A stretch of DNA of 38,154 nt from Candidatus Sabulitectum sp. (GCA_023139045.1 JAGLOJ010000090.1:1-38154), one strand, 5' to 3'; shown: positions 5,624 through 15,062, counted from the first letter of the stretch. The notes: generated by a model from the letters alone, not told the origin. Translations and numbers: made by a program.

Positions 5624-7020
5624 GTAGAAAACGCAACCGAACATCAAGGCAGCGCAAACAGGCCGTCAAGCGCCGCCGTGATAATCTGGCACAGACTCAG
5701 TATGGTTTTGTCAATCCTCTTTCCGGGGCCGGTACTTCCTTAGACAAAAATAGCGCTTCATTCTTTCAACCCACCCTCCTATTTTCAAAGAATTTTCATG
5801 AAACGATTTATGTTGAATCCTGGGCGGCGAGAAAGTTTGTCGATATTCCCGTTGATGATATGTTCGTTAAGTGGCGGCAGTTCTCCGATATGGACAACCG
5901 AAACATTGAACTGGTTGAACGAGCCGAAGTGGCCTTTGATATCCCAGGGAAATTATCTCAATCGCTTAAATCAAGTACTTTATATGGCACAGGTCTTTTT
6001 GTTATCCTGACCAAAGAGGCTACACCGGATAAGCCCTTAATCGTCAGCCGGTTGCGACCAGGAGATCTAGCCAATATAATCACTGTCGACAGGTTTGACG
6101 CTACGGTTGCCGGGGTGAACAATAACCCCTATTCGCGCAATTATTCAAAACCTGAATTCTACAAAATCAACCTGAAGCGTGGTGCCGCATTTACGGTGCA
6201 CCATTCTCGTGTGATTAGGTTTGACGGTATCAAGCCAACATCTGATAACTCTTGGCAGGTTTACGATCAGAGTTGGGGGGTGGCTTCGTTGATCCCGGTC
6301 ATCACTGAAATATTTCAGGACTCAAATGTGTCGAAAGGCGTTTCCCATTTGGTCAACGAGGCATCCATCCCAGTACAAAAGATTGAAGGGTTTGAAGATG
6401 CGTTGGCCGGTAATGGCGATGAAATGTCCATTGCTGACAGGATGGCAGAAACCACGGCTTTGCGTTCTATATACCGGACGGTATTCATGGACTCCGAGGA
6501 TGATTTCTCGCGCCACGACATTACATTTGCCGGGTTACCTGATATTCTCGATCGTAACGCCGTGAGACTTGCCGCCGCCGCCAATATTCCCCACACTAGG
6601 TTCTGGGGCAAGTCTGCTGTCGGCCTGGCCGCTACCGGTGAAGGTGACGCACGAGATTACGCATTGCAAATACAATCCAGCCAAGAGAATAAATTACCGG
6701 TTCCACTCAGTTTGATCGATTCAGTGCTGGAGCGTCATCTTGGCTTACCGGAGAATATCAATTACGAGTTCGTTTCTATTATTGATGCTTCTGAAACTGA
6801 GAAGACAGATATTTTCCTCAAGAAATCTCAAGCGGTAGTTCCCCTAGTTAACGCCGGTATTATCGATGAAGATGAGAGCCGGGCTATTCTTGATGGTGAT
6901 CAGATCGCCGGGAATCTTGATGATTTGTCCGTTGGCCAGATCAAGCCTGACGACCAGAAGAAAGCCTTGGCCGCAGCACAATCGGCACTTAGTTTAGGTG
7001 GAGCCAGTGGCCAAGCGTAA
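5620..7020 (+). CDS. portal protein (DUF1073 family)
   Basis: The ATG overlaps the terminase stop (ATGA), indicating coupled translation. The 466-residue protein opens with a very basic tail (MSRKRNRTSRQRKQAVKRRR), then ESWAARKFVDIPVDDMFVKW, the middle motif RVIRFDGIKP, and LIDSVLERHLGLPENINYEF near the end. That order is typical of DUF1073 portal proteins. It would form the twelve-fold ring at the capsid vertex. Some databases label this family Acb1-like (anti-CBASS), but the position between terminase and MuF-like protein supports the portal role. Confidence 0.88.
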   Translation: MSRKRNRTSRQRKQAVKRRRDNLAQTQYGFVNPLSGAGTSLDKNSASFFQPTLLFSKNFHETIYVESWAARKFVDIPVDDMFVKWRQFSDMDNRNIELVERAEVAFDIPGKLSQSLKSSTLYGTGLFVILTKEATPDKPLIVSRLRPGDLANIITVDRFDATVAGVNNNPYSRNYSKPEFYKINLKRGAAFTVHHSRVIRFDGIKPTSDNSWQVYDQSWGVASLIPVITEIFQDSNVSKGVSHLVNEASIPVQKIEGFEDALAGNGDEMSIADRMAETTALRSIYRTVFMDSEDDFSRHDITFAGLPDILDRNAVRLAAAANIPHTRFWGKSAVGLAATGEGDARDYALQIQSSQENKLPVPLSLIDSVLERHLGLPENINYEFVSIIDASETEKTDIFLKKSQAVVPLVNAGIIDEDESRAILDGDQIAGNLDDLSVGQIKPDDQKKALAAAQSALSLGGASGQA

Positions 7021-7804
7021 GAACCCAAAAGGTATTCGGCCTTTGCGGAAAGACGAGCGGGCCTATGAAAAGGCGATCAAGACCAATATCCTGAATCCGC
7101 TGCTTGCTACAACCAGAGACCGGCTGGCCTCCGTGCCGCAGATCAAGACTGCATATGCCAACACCGTGGCCGCTGTCTTTGAAGAATTCGACATTGATGC
7201 AGAAAGCGCCGTTGTGGTTGGTGGTTATATTGACGGCTTGAGGCGCAGCCAGAAAGCTCGTATGGCCATACAGTTTCAAGCAGCTTTAGGTGTTGATGTC
7301 GGCCCAGCCTTGACAGATCTTGCAATTAGGCCTTTAATGGATCAGGCTATTGCCACCAATATCAACCTGATCAAGAGCATCCCAGATAATTTAAAGGGAC
7401 AAGTGCTGGATCAGTTCGATACTCTGCTGGCAAAAGCCCCATTCGATCAGCAAGCGATGGTCGGCGCATTAGAGGATCGGTTTAAAGTTGCCGGTAACCG
7501 AGCCCGGACAATTGCACGAGACCAGACCGGCAAGATAGTGGGCAATCTTAACGAGGCAAGGCAAGGCCAGCTCGGGATTAAATCTTATACTTGGCAAACC
7601 TCAGAAGACGAGAGGGTTGTCGGTACACCAGGCGGAGAGTTTCCAGATGGCAACGATGTGCATGGCAATCATTTTGACAGAAACGGCAAGGAGTTCTTGT
7701 GGTCGCAACCGCCTTTTGATGGACACCCTGGAGAGCCAATCAATTGCCGATGCATAGCGATCCCGGTAATCCCTGAGTTACAGGAAGAGGAGCAAGCAGC
7801 ATGA
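7007..7804 (+). CDS. MuF/SPP1 gp7-like head morphogenesis protein
   Basis: I prefer GTG 7007 (MAKRKNPKGIRPLRKDERAY) because AGGTGGAG lies just upstream; GTG 6998 is also possible. The C-terminal third has the phage Mu F-type motif: ARTIARDQTGKIVGNLNEAR, then YTWQTSEDERV, and PPFDGHPGEPINCRCIAIPV, with His and Cys residues of the minor head protein fold. Such proteins are few per capsid and sit near the portal. It overlaps the portal gene by 14 bases and the next gene by four. Confidence 0.88.
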   Translation: MAKRKNPKGIRPLRKDERAYEKAIKTNILNPLLATTRDRLASVPQIKTAYANTVAAVFEEFDIDAESAVVVGGYIDGLRRSQKARMAIQFQAALGVDVGPALTDLAIRPLMDQAIATNINLIKSIPDNLKGQVLDQFDTLLAKAPFDQQAMVGALEDRFKVAGNRARTIARDQTGKIVGNLNEARQGQLGIKSYTWQTSEDERVVGTPGGEFPDGNDVHGNHFDRNGKEFLWSQPPFDGHPGEPINCRCIAIPVIPELQEEEQAA

Positions 7805-9060
7805 GACAAAGAACCATGACAAAACTCAGGGATTTTAATTCTGGCAAGATCCAGGTCAGCGATAACGTCACCCTGCCGGCCACCAGCACCCGTGAATTGA
7901 CTCCAGAAGGATATCTCAAAGCAACCGCCGCCATTACCATGGTCGGGGTTCAGATGTATCCAGCAAGAGACTTTGGGATTGACTCGGACGAACTTGTTGG
8001 GGTGCTCCGACCGAAGGAGACGGTATTCCACCCTGAAACTATATCGACCATCAAGCTAAAACCAATCACCCTGCATCACCCCCAGGACGATGTAGATTCA
8101 AAGAATTTCAACAGGCTGACAATTGGCACCGTTGGTGAAACGGTAGAGGCTCTTGACTCTGAACATCTTGGGGCATCAATCCAGATTATGGATGATGATG
8201 TTGTAAAAAAAGTATTGGCCCGCGAGATCGATGAATTAAGTCTTGGGTATGATGTATGGGTTATATCAGAAGAGGGTACATTTAACGGAGCAGGCTATCT
8301 TTTCAAGATGGATGGCCCCATGACTAATAATCACCTCGCCGTTGTCCCTGAAGGGCGTTGCGGCGATTCAGTAAAAATCCTAGATAAAGGAGAAAGTATT
8401 ATGTGGAAAAAACTGCAAGCGATTAAAGCGCTCAGGGACGCTGGAGTTCCCGAGGGATTAATCAAAACGTTTATGGTCGGTCAAGCCGATGACGCTGAGG
8501 TTGATGTCAAGGCCTACACCAAACTAGCGATGTCGGCCAAAGACATCGACATGACCCAGCTCATCCCCGGTATTATTGCTGAGCTGAAACCGGCGATTGA
8601 AGAGATGGTCGGTAGTGAAGAGTTCAAGGCTACTTTGGCCAAGGAAATTGCCGCTGGCATGGTTGGTGGTGCGGCTACCCCCGCGACTACCACCGAGGGC
8701 GCTGACGGTGAAGGAGAAGGTGAGCCGATGACCACTGAGCAGATCGATGCTGCTATTGTGGATGGGGCTGCAAAACGGGCCGTTCTCATTGGCACTGCCA
8801 AGCTGTTCATCACCGATGAAAATTTTGATATATCAACTGCCAGCGATCACGACATCCTTGTCAAATCCCTGGACGCTCTTGATATCAAAGGTGACGATAT
8901 CGCCGGGAAGGATGATACCTATCTTGCCGGGATGCTTGCCGTGATCAGTAAAGACCGCGCCGAGGCAGGTACTTTTATGAAGCAGGATTTCAGGGCCGCT
9001 GATGGTGTTGCCTTGGCTGCTCCCATGACCGGTATCGGGGCCCGTAAGTTAATCGGCTAG
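7801..9060 (+). CDS. DUF2213 prohead protease with scaffold-like C-terminus
   Basis: GAGGAG eight bases upstream supports ATG 7801. The first about 190 residues match DUF2213: KPITLHHPQDD, EIDELSLGYDVWVISEEGTF and TNNHLAVVPEGRCGD, with the His and Ser expected in a phage maturation protease. From residue 201 the protein changes to an acidic, helical, low-complexity region (GGAATPATTTEGADGEGEGE), typical of a scaffold. A strong internal start at 8401 would yield the scaffold alone. Protease activity is inferred from family. Confidence 0.85.
   Translation: MRQRTMTKLRDFNSGKIQVSDNVTLPATSTRELTPEGYLKATAAITMVGVQMYPARDFGIDSDELVGVLRPKETVFHPETISTIKLKPITLHHPQDDVDSKNFNRLTIGTVGETVEALDSEHLGASIQIMDDDVVKKVLAREIDELSLGYDVWVISEEGTFNGAGYLFKMDGPMTNNHLAVVPEGRCGDSVKILDKGESIMWKKLQAIKALRDAGVPEGLIKTFMVGQADDAEVDVKAYTKLAMSAKDIDMTQLIPGIIAELKPAIEEMVGSEEFKATLAKEIAAGMVGGAATPATTTEGADGEGEGEPMTTEQIDAAIVDGAAKRAVLIGTAKLFITDENFDISTASDHDILVKSLDALDIKGDDIAGKDDTYLAGMLAVISKDRAEAGTFMKQDFRAADGVALAAPMTGIGARKLIG
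8401..9060 (+). CDS. nested scaffold protein (internal start, 219 aa)
   Basis: AAAGGAGA at 8386-8393 lies eight bases before ATG 8401, in frame within the DUF2213 gene. The product (MWKKLQAIKALRDAGVPEGL...) would lack the protease domain. The arrangement parallels lambda C/Nu3, where a scaffold is translated from within the protease gene. The ribosome-binding site is as good as those of the genuine starts around it. Expression is inference. Confidence 0.6.
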   Translation: MWKKLQAIKALRDAGVPEGLIKTFMVGQADDAEVDVKAYTKLAMSAKDIDMTQLIPGIIAELKPAIEEMVGSEEFKATLAKEIAAGMVGGAATPATTTEGADGEGEGEPMTTEQIDAAIVDGAAKRAVLIGTAKLFITDENFDISTASDHDILVKSLDALDIKGDDIAGKDDTYLAGMLAVISKDRAEAGTFMKQDFRAADGVALAAPMTGIGARKLIG

Positions 9061-9098
9061 TTAATAATCAAAATCAGGTTTAACCTGGAGGAAAAAAA

Positions 9099-10049
9099 AT
9101 GCTGCAAAAAGATTACGCAAAAAAATTACAGATTGGTCAGGTTGGTTCCAATGCCCGCCCGTCTGCCCCTTGGGATATCGACCGTGGCGTTGCCGGTGTC
9201 GAGCTGAAGCCCGGCGATGGTGTCTTTTACGATGCTGCCACCAACCGGTATATCAAGCCGACCACCGCCGATACCAGAAAGCTGGTGACTCATATTGTCA
9301 CTTTCAATTCAAATTCGTTCAATACCGATATCGCGGTGCCTAGTACCAACAACACTTCCGAGGTTGTTTTTGCTATCGGCGCTGTTATGCCTCTGGCCGT
9401 TCTCGGTTCGTTCTTCGTCTTGGCTGGTGAGACTGTCGAAGCTGGTGACGCTGCCATTTTCAACGAATCAACCGGCAAGTGGATCAAATATAGCCCGATT
9501 GGTTCCGCTGCAGACCTGCGGAAAAAGGCTTTCGAGTTTTATCTGGATCCAGGCGCAACGAAAGGTGATGGTGAAATTGTCGAGGTTCGTATTCCGACCT
9601 TGAATTACGCATTCCCGGCCTTGGCAAGTGTTGATGTTACCGCTAAGGTCAGTATGACCGCTTTGGAGATCAAAGCCCTCCGGGCAACTCCGATTGAGTT
9701 GGTCGCCGCCCCTGGTGCCGATACGATCCTGCAATTTGTTTCCGCACTGTTCATATTGACTGCCGGTACTGAGGTGTTGACTGAAACGGCTGACAACATG
9801 GCTATCGAATATGATGACGGGAATGCCGCCGCCGTGACCGGTGCCATTGAATCAACCGGATTCATCGATGCCGCCGCTGATGCAATCACCAACGCCATCC
9901 CGGCTGGTGATGTAATCGATGCCTCTGCCGATATCGTCAACAAGAACCTGGTTCTGCTCAACACCGGAGACGGTGAGTTTGCTGGCAATGCTTCTGACGA
10001 TGCGGCCCTTGATGTTTACGTGACTTATCGCATTGTAAGTCTGGCGTAA
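9099..10049 (+). CDS. capsid decoration/cement protein (two-module)
   Basis: The start has TGGAGG eight bases upstream. The first half (GQVGSNARPSAPWDIDRGVA, LKPGDGVFYDAATNRYIKP, VEAGDAAIFNESTGKW) resembles DUF2190-type structural cement proteins. The second half starts SMTALEIKALRATPIELVAA, then has TILQFVSALFIL and AIEYDDGNAAAVTG, a beta-rich module often found on phage capsid decoration proteins. It sits directly before the major capsid gene, as decoration genes usually do. 316 residues is long for one module, so I read it as a fusion of two. Confidence 0.7.
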   Translation: MLQKDYAKKLQIGQVGSNARPSAPWDIDRGVAGVELKPGDGVFYDAATNRYIKPTTADTRKLVTHIVTFNSNSFNTDIAVPSTNNTSEVVFAIGAVMPLAVLGSFFVLAGETVEAGDAAIFNESTGKWIKYSPIGSAADLRKKAFEFYLDPGATKGDGEIVEVRIPTLNYAFPALASVDVTAKVSMTALEIKALRATPIELVAAPGADTILQFVSALFILTAGTEVLTETADNMAIEYDDGNAAAVTGAIESTGFIDAAADAITNAIPAGDVIDASADIVNKNLVLLNTGDGEFAGNASDDAALDVYVTYRIVSLA

Positions 10050-10123
10050 ATCTGGTTAAATAAAGATGAATGGCTCGGCTATTAATTAGCCGGGCTATCA
10101 ATTTAAAAAAAGGAGTAAGAACA

Positions 10124-11215
10124 ATGCCTGATATTTTTGGAAAAACCCAAGCTGATTACCGCATGCTTGCTGCACTGGGTAAAGCAAAAATGCTTGATTC
10201 CCATAACGTGCAGTTGCAAGCCAGGGGCAGAGTACATAACTTTGATGCCCTTCCGTCCGTTCATGCCCCGATCAATGTCCCATTGAATGACATCGAGGCA
10301 AACGCCCAGGCCGTGCATTTTGTGACGAACAACATGCAGGCTATTCAGGCCCAGATTGAGGAGATCCTTTATACTGATTTCCGGCTTGATTCCTTCTTCC
10401 CGCTCGTGACCAATATCCCTGAAGGTGCGCGGACTTATTCTTACCGGGTCGTCAATAAGTATGGCCAGGGTAAGTTCATTTCCAATTCCGGCCGGGATGC
10501 CAATAGTGCTTCTGTATCTCTCCAGAATGTGCCTTATTCCCTTGAGTATGGTGGAATTATTCCGTCATGGACTCTTGAGGATCTGCGGGCCGCTGCCTTT
10601 ACCGGTATTTCTCTGGACACCATGACCGTTGAAGCTGGTACCGAGGGTTGCATGGATCATATTGAAACTGTCGGCCTGGTCGGTGATTCCTCTTTCGGTT
10701 TCACTGGTTTGACCAATGATGCCAATATCCCGGCAGCTGCTTCGGCAAAACTGATTTCTGCCATGAGTGCTGACGAGATGGTCTCTTTTGTTCAGGACAA
10801 TGTAGCCCTGCTGATTTCCCAGACAGAGGAAGTATTCTCTCGGGTTATCCGTACCGGCCTGACCATTTACCTGCCGATTGCCCAGGAAGCGTTGATCGGC
10901 GATACCAAGCTGGCCACTGACGCATCCAAGACCGTTTGGGAATATGTCAAGGTCAACAATCAGTGGACACGCAGGACAGGTCAGGAATTGAAGATGGAAA
11001 CCGTGACCGAGATGGCTGGCGCTGGTGCTGGTTCTACTGACCGGGCACTGTTTGGCTTCAACCATGATCGCGTAATGGAAATGGCTATGCCGATCCAGCC
11101 CCGTGTCATCCAGACCATCAATACCCACTATGGCGTAGATACCCCGATGGAATACAAGGTGTCTGGCCTCAACGTAAAACGTCCTACCGCAATGCGGTAT
11201 GTCGACTCAATCTAG
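10124..11215 (+). CDS. major capsid protein (DUF2184-like)
   Basis: AAAAGGAG nine bases before ATG 10124 fixes the start and excludes the in-frame ATG at 10070. The 363-residue protein contains FRLDSFFPLVTNIPEGARTY, VPYSLEYGGIIPSWTLEDLR, RVIRTGLTIYLPIAQEAL and MAMPIQPRVIQTINTHYGVD. These follow the order in HK97-fold major capsid proteins of the DUF2184 type. It assembles the icosahedral head around the scaffold. Its position after the decoration gene fits. Confidence 0.87.
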   Translation: MPDIFGKTQADYRMLAALGKAKMLDSHNVQLQARGRVHNFDALPSVHAPINVPLNDIEANAQAVHFVTNNMQAIQAQIEEILYTDFRLDSFFPLVTNIPEGARTYSYRVVNKYGQGKFISNSGRDANSASVSLQNVPYSLEYGGIIPSWTLEDLRAAAFTGISLDTMTVEAGTEGCMDHIETVGLVGDSSFGFTGLTNDANIPAAASAKLISAMSADEMVSFVQDNVALLISQTEEVFSRVIRTGLTIYLPIAQEALIGDTKLATDASKTVWEYVKVNNQWTRRTGQELKMETVTEMAGAGAGSTDRALFGFNHDRVMEMAMPIQPRVIQTINTHYGVDTPMEYKVSGLNVKRPTAMRYVDSI

Positions 11216-11224
11216 GGTGAAATT

Positions 11225-11794
11225 TTGGGACAGGTAAAAATTAAAAATAGCGGGGCTCCCGTTGTGATCGGTGGTGTGATAGCCAACGGTTACGGGGCGG
11301 TGACTCCGGTCGATGAAGATGCCTTGAAAGATTATTGCAAGGCCGTGGCCGGTTCCCATGTCTTCACCAATTTTCTGACCGTAGTTGATGAAGATTACGA
11401 GAAGAAGAAAAAGGCCGAAGCGGCCGCACTTGAAGCCAAGGCAGTAAACGATGTTAAGGCCAAGGTGGTGGGAGAGGTTGAGAAAGAACTTAACGCCAAG
11501 ATCGGCAAGAAATACAAAGCCGAAATTGAAGGTCTCAACACCAAAATCTCCGACCTCAACCTCAAGGTTAAAATCTTGACCGAGGAGAACATGGCTCTCA
11601 AGGAGGGTAAGGTTCCTTCGGAAGAAAAAGCCAAGGCCGAAACCGGAGACGATGGTGATTTTGTTCTCGATCCTGAAAAGCACCACATTGAACATCGTGG
11701 AGCCGGGAAATGGTTTGTCATGGATCAGGAAGAAAAAGTACATGGGCCTTTGTCTGCCGATGACCGGAAGAAGTATGAGGAAATGCTTAAGTGA
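11225..11794 (+). CDS. hypothetical head protein with coiled coil (189 aa)
   Basis: It starts at TTG 11225 after TAGGGTGA. A beta-type N-terminus (GQVKIKNSGAPVVIGGVIAN) is followed by a long Lys/Glu/Ala-rich coiled coil at about residues 60-135 (YEKKKKAEAAALEAKAVNDV). A C-terminal HHIEHRGAGKWFVMDQEEKV segment could be a small beta hairpin. It lies between capsid and connector genes. I do not recognise the family; a head or head-joining role is inferred from position. Confidence 0.65.
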   Translation: MGQVKIKNSGAPVVIGGVIANGYGAVTPVDEDALKDYCKAVAGSHVFTNFLTVVDEDYEKKKKAEAAALEAKAVNDVKAKVVGEVEKELNAKIGKKYKAEIEGLNTKISDLNLKVKILTEENMALKEGKVPSEEKAKAETGDDGDFVLDPEKHHIEHRGAGKWFVMDQEEKVHGPLSADDRKKYEEMLK

Positions 11795-12165
11795 CAGCCG
11801 CCGAACTGCTACCGACATTTCGGGAACAATTTCCTGAATTCGCATCAAAAACTGACGATGCGGTATTGCTGATCATCAATTCCGCTCTGGCCATTCATGC
11901 CATATGTGAGCTTGCCACTATTTACTTGGCGGCTCATATATGCACGATTGACGCTGATAGCGGGGTTGGTGGTAGCGGTGGCAGTGTTGATGCCGGTGGA
12001 GTACGGGAGAAAACAAGCGATGCGGCGAAAAGTATTTCTGCCTCGTTTGTTTCTCTCGCTTCTAAAGAGGGTGATGCGTTTTATACCAACACCCCTTATG
12101 GCCGGATGTATATCACGTTGCGTGATGCCTGCTCGGGGCGTAGATTCTCAGTGAGGATCGGTTGA
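11791..12165 (+). CDS. head-tail connector protein (DUF4054-like)
   Basis: GTG 11791 overlaps the preceding stop. LLPTFREQFPEFASKTDDAV at the start, a central AHICTIDAD, and AFYTNTPYGRMYITLRDACS near the end match DUF4054 proteins, which occupy the adaptor position under the portal. The glycine-rich GVGGSGGSVDAGG linker is typical. 124 residues is the usual length. Confidence 0.8.
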   Translation: MTAAELLPTFREQFPEFASKTDDAVLLIINSALAIHAICELATIYLAAHICTIDADSGVGGSGGSVDAGGVREKTSDAAKSISASFVSLASKEGDAFYTNTPYGRMYITLRDACSGRRFSVRIG

Positions 12166-12605
12166 TGGGTGCTACTTTTACCGGTGGGGATAAGTTCAAT
12201 GAGTTCATCAAAAAAGCTGGGCGTGGTAGTATTCGTGGGGTTGATGTCGGTGTTTTTGCTTCTGCCAAGTATCCCAATGGAACACTCGTCGCGGCTGTTG
12301 CGGCCTGGAATGAATTCGGGACGGCGACGATCCCGGAGAGGCCAGCGTTAAGGAATGCCAACAAGTCCCATGAAAAGTCATTACTCCAGATCCTCAAGGT
12401 TAAAGTTGATCCTGAGACCATGGTTGTCACCCCCCGGATAGCCGCTCTTTTGGGGACAAGTCTCCAGGGTGCAATGCAGCAATCAATTGTTTCATTGAGT
12501 AGCCCGGCCAACGAAGACAGCACGATCAAGGGTAAGGGATCGAGTAATACGTTGATTGCTTCTGGTAACTATCTGCGGTCGATAACTTATCAGGTTAAAC
12601 GATGA
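12165..12605 (+). CDS. HK97 gp10-like tail completion protein
   Basis: ATG 12165 overlaps the previous TGA. The motif VAAWNEFGTATIPERPALRN (a xExGT...PxRPxxR pattern) is diagnostic of gp10-like or Mu-like minor tail proteins at the head-tail interface. The C-terminal LIASGNYLRSITYQVKR also fits. 146 residues. Confidence 0.75.
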   Translation: MGATFTGGDKFNEFIKKAGRGSIRGVDVGVFASAKYPNGTLVAAVAAWNEFGTATIPERPALRNANKSHEKSLLQILKVKVDPETMVVTPRIAALLGTSLQGAMQQSIVSLSSPANEDSTIKGKGSSNTLIASGNYLRSITYQVKR

Positions 12606-13003
12606 AAACAGGGACGCTTGCCTCTAAGGCTGTTTTGAGTGACCAGGCTAATATTGAGCCATTCATTTTGACCAAGCAACATCCCGGTGGGCGAGATGAT
12701 ACCGGTGAGTATATCGCAGGGTCTGACATTGTTTTTCCAAATCTGGAGGGGAGTGTTCAGCCGCTTGACGGTAAAAGTCGACTGCAGTTGCCGGAAGGTG
12801 AGCGCCTGCTCGATGCAATTTGCATTTTGTTTCACACTCTTGATCATGACGCTATTGCCCCATTAAGGATCGGTAAAAGTCAAACTGAATCCGATACCAT
12901 AACGTGGAATGGCCTTTTGTGGGCTGTGCGAGTCGTTTATGATATGGCATCTTATGGCCACCTGGAAGTGTTTGCAACTCGACTAGAGGGTCAAGATGGC
13001 TAA
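12602..13003 (+). CDS. head closure/neck protein (133 aa)
   Basis: ATG overlaps the previous stop by four bases. The protein is beta-rich (NIEPFILTKQHPGGRDDTGE, TWNGLLWAVRVVYDMASYGH). Position between the gp10-like and terminator genes suggests a stopper or neck component. I have no motif-level proof of family. Confidence 0.55.
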   Translation: MKTGTLASKAVLSDQANIEPFILTKQHPGGRDDTGEYIAGSDIVFPNLEGSVQPLDGKSRLQLPEGERLLDAICILFHTLDHDAIAPLRIGKSQTESDTITWNGLLWAVRVVYDMASYGHLEVFATRLEGQDG

Positions 13004-13547
13004 CACGCCGTTGCAAAATGATCTAAATATCATTGTCCGGGCCTTTGTTGCACTGGCAACTGGTCTTGATAGAAAGTGTGTTATTCCAGGTAATGACAAT
13101 GGCCCGGCCCCGACCGTACCTTATGCCTCTGTGCTGGATATAACAAAGCAGGGTGATGGTATAGATTCGGAGGTGGCAAGACCCGGGTCAGTACCTGAAG
13201 AGGCAAAGCTGTTTGTTTCCGGTCGCCGGAACATTGTTTATTCAGTCCAATTTTATAAGGATTGTGCGGCTGATAATGCCGAGAGCCTTTTGCAGTTTGC
13301 GGCCACCACGCCAGGCCAGATATTTCTGGGCGAAAATGGTTTAACTTGGAGAAGAGCTGGAGAGGTCAGAAACCTTGATTCTGTTATGGGATCAAAGTTT
13401 GAAGTAAGGCGTTCAGTTGATATTGAGTTCAGGTTCCAATCCAAGACAGAGATTGACGTTTTAACTATTGGATCGGTTGAGATTGATCTTACCTTATCTG
13501 CCGGATCTGATTTAACAGAAAACATTGAGGTGACAGAAGATGCCTGA
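12996..13547 (+). CDS. phage neck/tail terminator-like protein
   Basis: The 183-residue protein overlaps its neighbours on both sides. LNIIVRAFVALATGLDRKCV, IVYSVQFYKDCAADNAESLL and RSVDIEFRFQSKTEIDVLTI correspond to the LIC_12616-type neck terminator found before tail sheath genes. It would cap the tail tube at the neck. Family name is from memory. Confidence 0.7.
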   Translation: MANTPLQNDLNIIVRAFVALATGLDRKCVIPGNDNGPAPTVPYASVLDITKQGDGIDSEVARPGSVPEEAKLFVSGRRNIVYSVQFYKDCAADNAESLLQFAATTPGQIFLGENGLTWRRAGEVRNLDSVMGSKFEVRRSVDIEFRFQSKTEIDVLTIGSVEIDLTLSAGSDLTENIEVTEDA

Positions 13548-15048
13548 TATTGAAAAAATTGTCAGAGTGACAAGCCAGATTACCGGTGGCGGTGTTCTGC
13601 GCCGAGAGTTTGGGATAATGATGTTCATTACCCGCGATTCTTCGTTCCTTGGCACTGGCGCAAACAGAATAGCCGTTGTGGCTAACCCTGATGATGGGGC
13701 CGACTTATTTGCCCTTGGCACCGAGCCCCGGAGTGCGATAGATATTCTTTACCAGCAGGAGCCCTTCCCGAAGAATCTTGTTGTCGGTCGGTGGATCGAA
13801 AACGACATCGCCGCCGAGCTACTTGGCACTGACCCCGGAACATTCGCCGCGTTAAATGCCATTGCTGACGGTTCGTTTGTCTGTAAAGCCGAGGATTTTA
13901 CTGCTATTGATTTGACCCTCGCGGCTGATTTGGCCGGGATAGCTGCGGTTATTCAGACCGAACTACGCACCGGCACCGACCCTGATTTCGCTGCGGCAAC
14001 ATGCGTTTTTAATGTCGCCAAGAATAGGTTTGAAGTGACCACCGGTACCGGGGTCGGCGCTGATCAGACCTTATCGTTATTCTCGGTCACTGATCCTCTA
14101 GTCGGCACTGATATCTCGGCCCTGCTCGGGCTCGATGAAGGTGCCACACTCAACCAAGGGGCTGATGCTGAGACAATCACCGAAGCCATTGAGGCCATCA
14201 CGGCACTTGACGACTCCCCTTATTTTGTCACCATGGAAAATACCATTGTCGATTTTGCCACCATTGATGAAGTCAGGACTTGGGTGGCGTCAAGGCCATA
14301 CATGCTATTCTTGGACAACCTGGAAGTCGGAGCACTGACACCCAGTGAATCTTCCACCGTTGTCGGACAGCTTGCAGCTTTGGAGCCTCCCAGAACTGTT
14401 GCAATGTGGTCAGCTACCGACGATTACAAAGCCCTGTCTTTTGCCGGTCGATATTCATCTGTTAATTTTTCCGGGTCGAATACCGTCATAACTGGCAACC
14501 TGAAAGATCTGCCCGGAACGGTATCGGACAACATCAACACAACTGCCCAAGCAGAGCTTGAAAGGAAAAATGTCAATTATTATGCTCCTTTCTTTAGCAC
14601 TGGCTCTGAGCCGGTCAACGGAGTTTTCAACGGAACCACGATGAAACTCAACGTGTGGGCCGATGTTAGATATTTCCTTGATTGGGCAGTCAACTCAGTC
14701 CAGGTGGATGTGTTCAATTTGCTCAAGACATCCAATATCGTGCCGCAGACCGAGCCAGGTGTTACCGCTGAACATAGCGTTATCGAGGCCGTAATGCAGC
14801 AAGCCGTGAGAAATGGCGGCATAGCCCCCGGCCAAATGTCGGCGGCAACTATCCTTGATATCCAACAGACAACCGGCAATCTTGATTTTGACGGGTTCCT
14901 TACGAAAGGTTATTTGATTTATGCTCCTCCAATCTCGCAGCAGTCACAGAGCGATAGGAACCTGCGTAAATCACCTCCTTTTAAGGTTTGGATGAAGGGA
15001 TCCGGCGCAATTCACTCAGTTGAAATTGCATTAATCTTTGAAAATTAG
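13540..15048 (+). CDS. tail sheath protein (DUF3383 family)
   Basis: The 502-residue protein begins MPDIEKIVRVTSQITGGGVL, and its middle carries SPYFVTMENTIVDFATIDEV and PRTVAMWSATDDYKALSFAG. Its C-terminal part (VEIALIFEN) closes the sheath fold. DUF3383 proteins are contractile tail sheaths, so the virion is a myovirus. Immediately downstream lies the tube gene with GCAGGAGG before it, giving the sheath-tube pair expected in contractile tails. Confidence 0.88.
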   Translation: MPDIEKIVRVTSQITGGGVLRREFGIMMFITRDSSFLGTGANRIAVVANPDDGADLFALGTEPRSAIDILYQQEPFPKNLVVGRWIENDIAAELLGTDPGTFAALNAIADGSFVCKAEDFTAIDLTLAADLAGIAAVIQTELRTGTDPDFAAATCVFNVAKNRFEVTTGTGVGADQTLSLFSVTDPLVGTDISALLGLDEGATLNQGADAETITEAIEAITALDDSPYFVTMENTIVDFATIDEVRTWVASRPYMLFLDNLEVGALTPSESSTVVGQLAALEPPRTVAMWSATDDYKALSFAGRYSSVNFSGSNTVITGNLKDLPGTVSDNINTTAQAELERKNVNYYAPFFSTGSEPVNGVFNGTTMKLNVWADVRYFLDWAVNSVQVDVFNLLKTSNIVPQTEPGVTAEHSVIEAVMQQAVRNGGIAPGQMSAATILDIQQTTGNLDFDGFLTKGYLIYAPPISQQSQSDRNLRKSPPFKVWMKGSGAIHSVEIALIFEN

Positions 15049-15062
15049 CAGGAGGAATTGTA

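Noticed and set aside
5620-7020. Possible anti-CBASS (Acb1-like) function of the DUF1073 protein.
   Set aside because: Some database labels suggest it, but the length (466 aa), the position between terminase and MuF-like protein and the basic N-terminus fit the portal. No separate nuclease-type HxT pair was seen.
10565-11128. Minus-strand frame of 187 codons.
   Set aside because: Shadow of the major capsid gene without a ribosome-binding site.
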